Source: Massilia sp. Root133
Lineage (GTDB): Bacteria; Pseudomonadota; Gammaproteobacteria; Burkholderiales; Burkholderiaceae_D
Assembly (NCBI RefSeq): GCF_001426525.1
Contig: NZ_LMEW01000006.1
Coordinates: 1-64,000, forward strand
DNA length: 64,000 bases
Direction: 5' to 3'
This document shows, one piece after another, positions 61,772 through 64,000 of this stretch (position 1 is its first letter; every line of letters starts with the position of its first letter). The notes beneath the pieces are model-generated. The model was not told the DNA's origin, ran no database searches, and saw only the letters and a program-made list of their open reading frames with translations. Made by a program: the position numbers and the translations under genes.

Positions 61772-63270
61772 GGTAGCGACCGGGCCCTGTCATGCATGCA
61801 TCCATGCACGATGGCAGCGGCCCCCGCCGCCGCAATGCCGGCCGCCAGGAAGCCATGCGCAAACCCGGATTCGACACTGCGCCGCAGCAGCCCGGCCAGC
61901 CCGGCCGGCAGGGCCCCGGCGTCGCCCGCGATCACCCGTTCGACCAGGTCCGGTGCGATCGTCGCGCCGGCTTGCGACACGCCGGCCAGCAGGGCCGCGC
62001 GCGTGCCGCTCGCCAGCACGGCGCCGATGCCGGCGAAGCCCAGCAGGATGCCGCAGAAGCGTGACGTGGTGCTGATGCCGGAGGCCATGCCGGCCCGTTC
62101 CGGCGGGACGGTGCCCATGATCGCCTTCTGCGTCTCGCCGTTCAGCAGGCCCCCGCCCGCGCCGAGGATCGCCATGCCGATACCGTCCAGCAGCCGGTTG
62201 CCCGGCATCTGCGCCGCCCACATCATGACGAGGTTTCCGGCCGCGACGACCATCAGGCCGAGCGTGAGGATCCGGTAGCCCGGCATGAATGCGGCCAGGC
62301 GCCGTCCGGCCATCGGCAGCAGCAGCATCGCGAGGGCGAAGGGGAGCATGCCGACGCCGGCTTCCAGCGCCGTGGCGCCGCGCGCATTCTGCAGGTAGAG
62401 CGGCAGCAGGGAGGCCATCACCTGGGCGCAGGACGCGTAGGCCAGCATGGCCGCGACGGCGCCGACGAACCGCCGCTGCGCGAACAGGGACAGGTCGAGC
62501 ATCGGCGCGCGTCCCCGGCGCTCGGTGGCGACGAACAGCGCGAACAGGGCCAGCGCGGCCGCGGCGCGCGCCAGCACGGCCAGGCTGGTCCAGCCCTCGG
62601 CGGGGCCGGAGATCAGGGTCCACGTGAAGGCGAACATGGCCGCCGCGAACAGGACGATTCCCGGCACGTCGAGCGTCCGCTGCGCCGCGCCGCGCGACTC
62701 CGGCACGTGGCGCAGGACGGCGAGCGCCAGCCCGGCACACACGGGCAGGTTGACGAAAAACGCCCAGCGCCAGCCGAGCCAGCGGCTGATGACGCCGCCG
62801 ATCAGCGGCGAACACACCATCGTCAGGCCCATGATCGTGCCCCAGAATGCCCACACGCGGGCGCGCTCCCGCTCGCCGTGGAACGCATGGCCGATCACGG
62901 CCAGCGACGGCGCCAGCAGGAAGGCCGCGCCGACGCCCTGGGCGGCGCGGGCGAGGTAGAGCGTCCGCGCGCCGGGGGCTGCGCCGCACGCGAGGGAGGC
63001 CGCGGCGAAGATGGCGAGGCCCAGCAGCAGCACGCGCTTGCGCCCGGCCCGGTCGGCGATGGCGCCAGCGGGCAGGAGCAGGGCCGCGAAGCACAGCAGG
63101 TAGGCGCTGACGACCCATTCGATGTCGGCGAACGTCGCGGCGAGCTCGCGCGCGATGGTCGGCAGGACGATCCCGACCACGTTCGTGTCGAGGACCGTGA
63201 CGGCGCAGCCCAGCGAGGCCGTCAGCAGCAGGGGCATCGACGAGGGGCGTGGCGGGGAATCGGCGGGCAT
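61741..63270 (-). CDS. MFS exporter, DHA2 (14-helix) type
   Basis: A 509-residue major-facilitator transporter of the EmrB/QacA drug:H+ antiporter group. Features: the family motif VLDTNVVGIVLPTIARELAA in helix 1, ADRAGRKRVLL (motif A), RAAQGVGAAFLLAPSLAVIGHAF, and 13-14 hydrophobic segments in total. It probably exports a toxic compound. CAGGAG lies before ATG 63270. It converges on the LacI gene and is divergent from the LysR gene at 63386, which is its likely regulator. The overlap with the LacI 3' end (31 bp) is unusual but both frames are convincing. Confidence 0.87.
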   Translation of the reverse strand: MPADSPPRPSSMPLLLTASLGCAVTVLDTNVVGIVLPTIARELAATFADIEWVVSAYLLCFAALLLPAGAIADRAGRKRVLLLGLAIFAAASLACGAAPGARTLYLARAAQGVGAAFLLAPSLAVIGHAFHGERERARVWAFWGTIMGLTMVCSPLIGGVISRWLGWRWAFFVNLPVCAGLALAVLRHVPESRGAAQRTLDVPGIVLFAAAMFAFTWTLISGPAEGWTSLAVLARAAAALALFALFVATERRGRAPMLDLSLFAQRRFVGAVAAMLAYASCAQVMASLLPLYLQNARGATALEAGVGMLPFALAMLLLPMAGRRLAAFMPGYRILTLGLMVVAAGNLVMMWAAQMPGNRLLDGIGMAILGAGGGLLNGETQKAIMGTVPPERAGMASGISTTSRFCGILLGFAGIGAVLASGTRAALLAGVSQAGATIAPDLVERVIAGDAGALPAGLAGLLRRSVESGFAHGFLAAGIAAAGAAAIVHGCMHDRARSLPQALPRRSSE

Positions 63271-63385
63271 CGCTCGGGCTCCTGAGGTCGGTGAAAACTG
63301 CATTACACCGCAGCCGGTAATTTCGTTCATTAACGGCAAAACGTGAAATAATTCGCTTTCATCGAATACTCATGCCTGGAGACGG

Positions 63386-64000
63386 ATGGAGCTGCGACAT
63401 TTCCGCTATTTCGTGGCGGTGGCCGAAGAATTGCATTTCGCGCGCGCCGCCGAACGGCTGGGCATCGCCCCGTCCACGCTGACCGTGCAGATCCAGGAAA
63501 TCGAGCGGGCGCTCCAGGCGCGGCTGCTGCAGCGGACCAAGCGCAGCGTGGGCCTGACCGCGGCCGGCGAGCTGTTCCTCGAGCAGGCGCGCGCCAGCCT
63601 GCTGCGGTTCGACCAGGCCGTCGGTGTCGGCCGCCGCGCCGGTCGCGGCGAGCTCGGCAGGATCGTGATCGGCTATGTGGGCTCCGCCGCCCTGGCCGGC
63701 ATCCTGCAACGGCAGATGCGGCGCTTTCGCACCGAGTGGCCCGATGTCCAGCTGCAGGCGAACGAACAGCCGATGGGGCGGCTGCCGGGCCTCGTCGCGG
63801 AGGGCCATGTCGATATCGGCTTCGTGCGCCTGCCGATGGCGCTCCCGGACGAATTGCGCGTCCACGTCCTGCAGCGCAACCGCTTCTGCATCGCGCTGCC
63901 GGCCAGCCACCGCCTGGCCGGCGCCGCCGCGGTCGACGCGCAGGCGCTGGAGGACGACGATTTCGTCGTGCCCGAACAGGACCTCGGTACGCGCGAAGTG
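63386..64000 (+). CDS. LysR-family regulator, cut by window edge
   Basis: The first 205 residues of a LysR-type regulator. The helix-turn-helix occupies 1-60 (FVAVAEELHFARAAERLGIAPSTLTVQIQEIE), and the effector domain begins at about 90 (GRIVIGYVGSAALAGILQ). CTGGAGACGG just before ATG 63386 serves as ribosome binding site. It is divergent from the MFS exporter gene with 115 bp between them, the normal LysR-target arrangement. The frame is open to the window end, so the C-terminal third is missing here, not truncated. Confidence 0.85.
   Translation, partial: MELRHFRYFVAVAEELHFARAAERLGIAPSTLTVQIQEIERALQARLLQRTKRSVGLTAAGELFLEQARASLLRFDQAVGVGRRAGRGELGRIVIGYVGSAALAGILQRQMRRFRTEWPDVQLQANEQPMGRLPGLVAEGHVDIGFVRLPMALPDELRVHVLQRNRFCIALPASHRLAGAAAVDAQALEDDDFVVPEQDLGTREV

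Noticed and set aside
1..64000. CRISPR arrays, tRNA or rRNA genes
   Set aside because: No regularly spaced direct repeats and no recognisable tRNA or rRNA sequence were seen in the window.

Overview
The window is GC-rich DNA from a Gram-negative proteobacterium. Several TonB-dependent outer-membrane receptors without any SusD partner, LacI- and XylR-type sugar regulators, an NsrR/hemerythrin pair and a QseBC/PmrAB-like two-component system suggest an Oxalobacteraceae-type betaproteobacterium (Massilia or a relative). That assignment is an inference from gene content; there is no rRNA gene here to confirm it.

Layout. Positions 1-1047 hold mobile-element debris: the end of an IS3-family element, then a broken tnpB. 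Positions 1044-6678 hold housekeeping genes: a GCS2 ligase-response regulator-sensor kinase operon, divergent from a PBP7-type endopeptidase across a perfect 47-bp palindrome, then a DUF389 membrane protein. Positions 6788-49298 form a plant-hemicellulose island. It encodes a GH27 alpha-galactosidase, a truncated XylR-like regulator, a GH74 xyloglucanase, a lipoprotein-TonB receptor pair, two membrane-anchored AraC regulators, a GH43-CBM6-GH43 enzyme, a TonB-like protein ending in a PA14 domain, GH51 and GH5 enzymes, a Sde182-like protein, a DUF1080/ApbE/Gfo-Idh operon, GH43 and GH115 enzymes with a receptor, glucarate dehydratase with a LysR regulator, and a LacI regulator beside a third receptor. 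Positions 49299-51540 hold an EAL-domain relic and an NO-response pair (hemerythrin and NsrR). A GH43 beta-xylosidase follows. Positions 53524-63270 carry a receptor-P450-transporter-hydrolase-hydrolase operon with a divergent LacI regulator and its likely operator, and an MFS exporter. The window ends inside a LysR gene.

How the parts fit. The island looks built to take glucuronoarabinoxylan and xyloglucan apart outside the cytoplasm. GH74 and GH5 would cut backbones; GH43, GH51, GH115 and GH27 would remove arabinose, xylose, glucuronate and galactose. The receptors would import oligosaccharides, and glucarate dehydratase would feed oxidised glucuronate into central metabolism. Control seems divided among XylR, LacI and LysR proteins and two one-component AraC regulators embedded in the inner membrane.

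The most unusual elements are the TonB-like/PA14 hybrid, the two membrane AraC paralogues with a shared periplasmic domain, a ~130-bp repeat placed upstream of three transcription units (one copy followed by an orphan terminator), and an exact 93-bp duplication inside the GH51 active-site region. All assignments come from reading the sequence; no database search was run.
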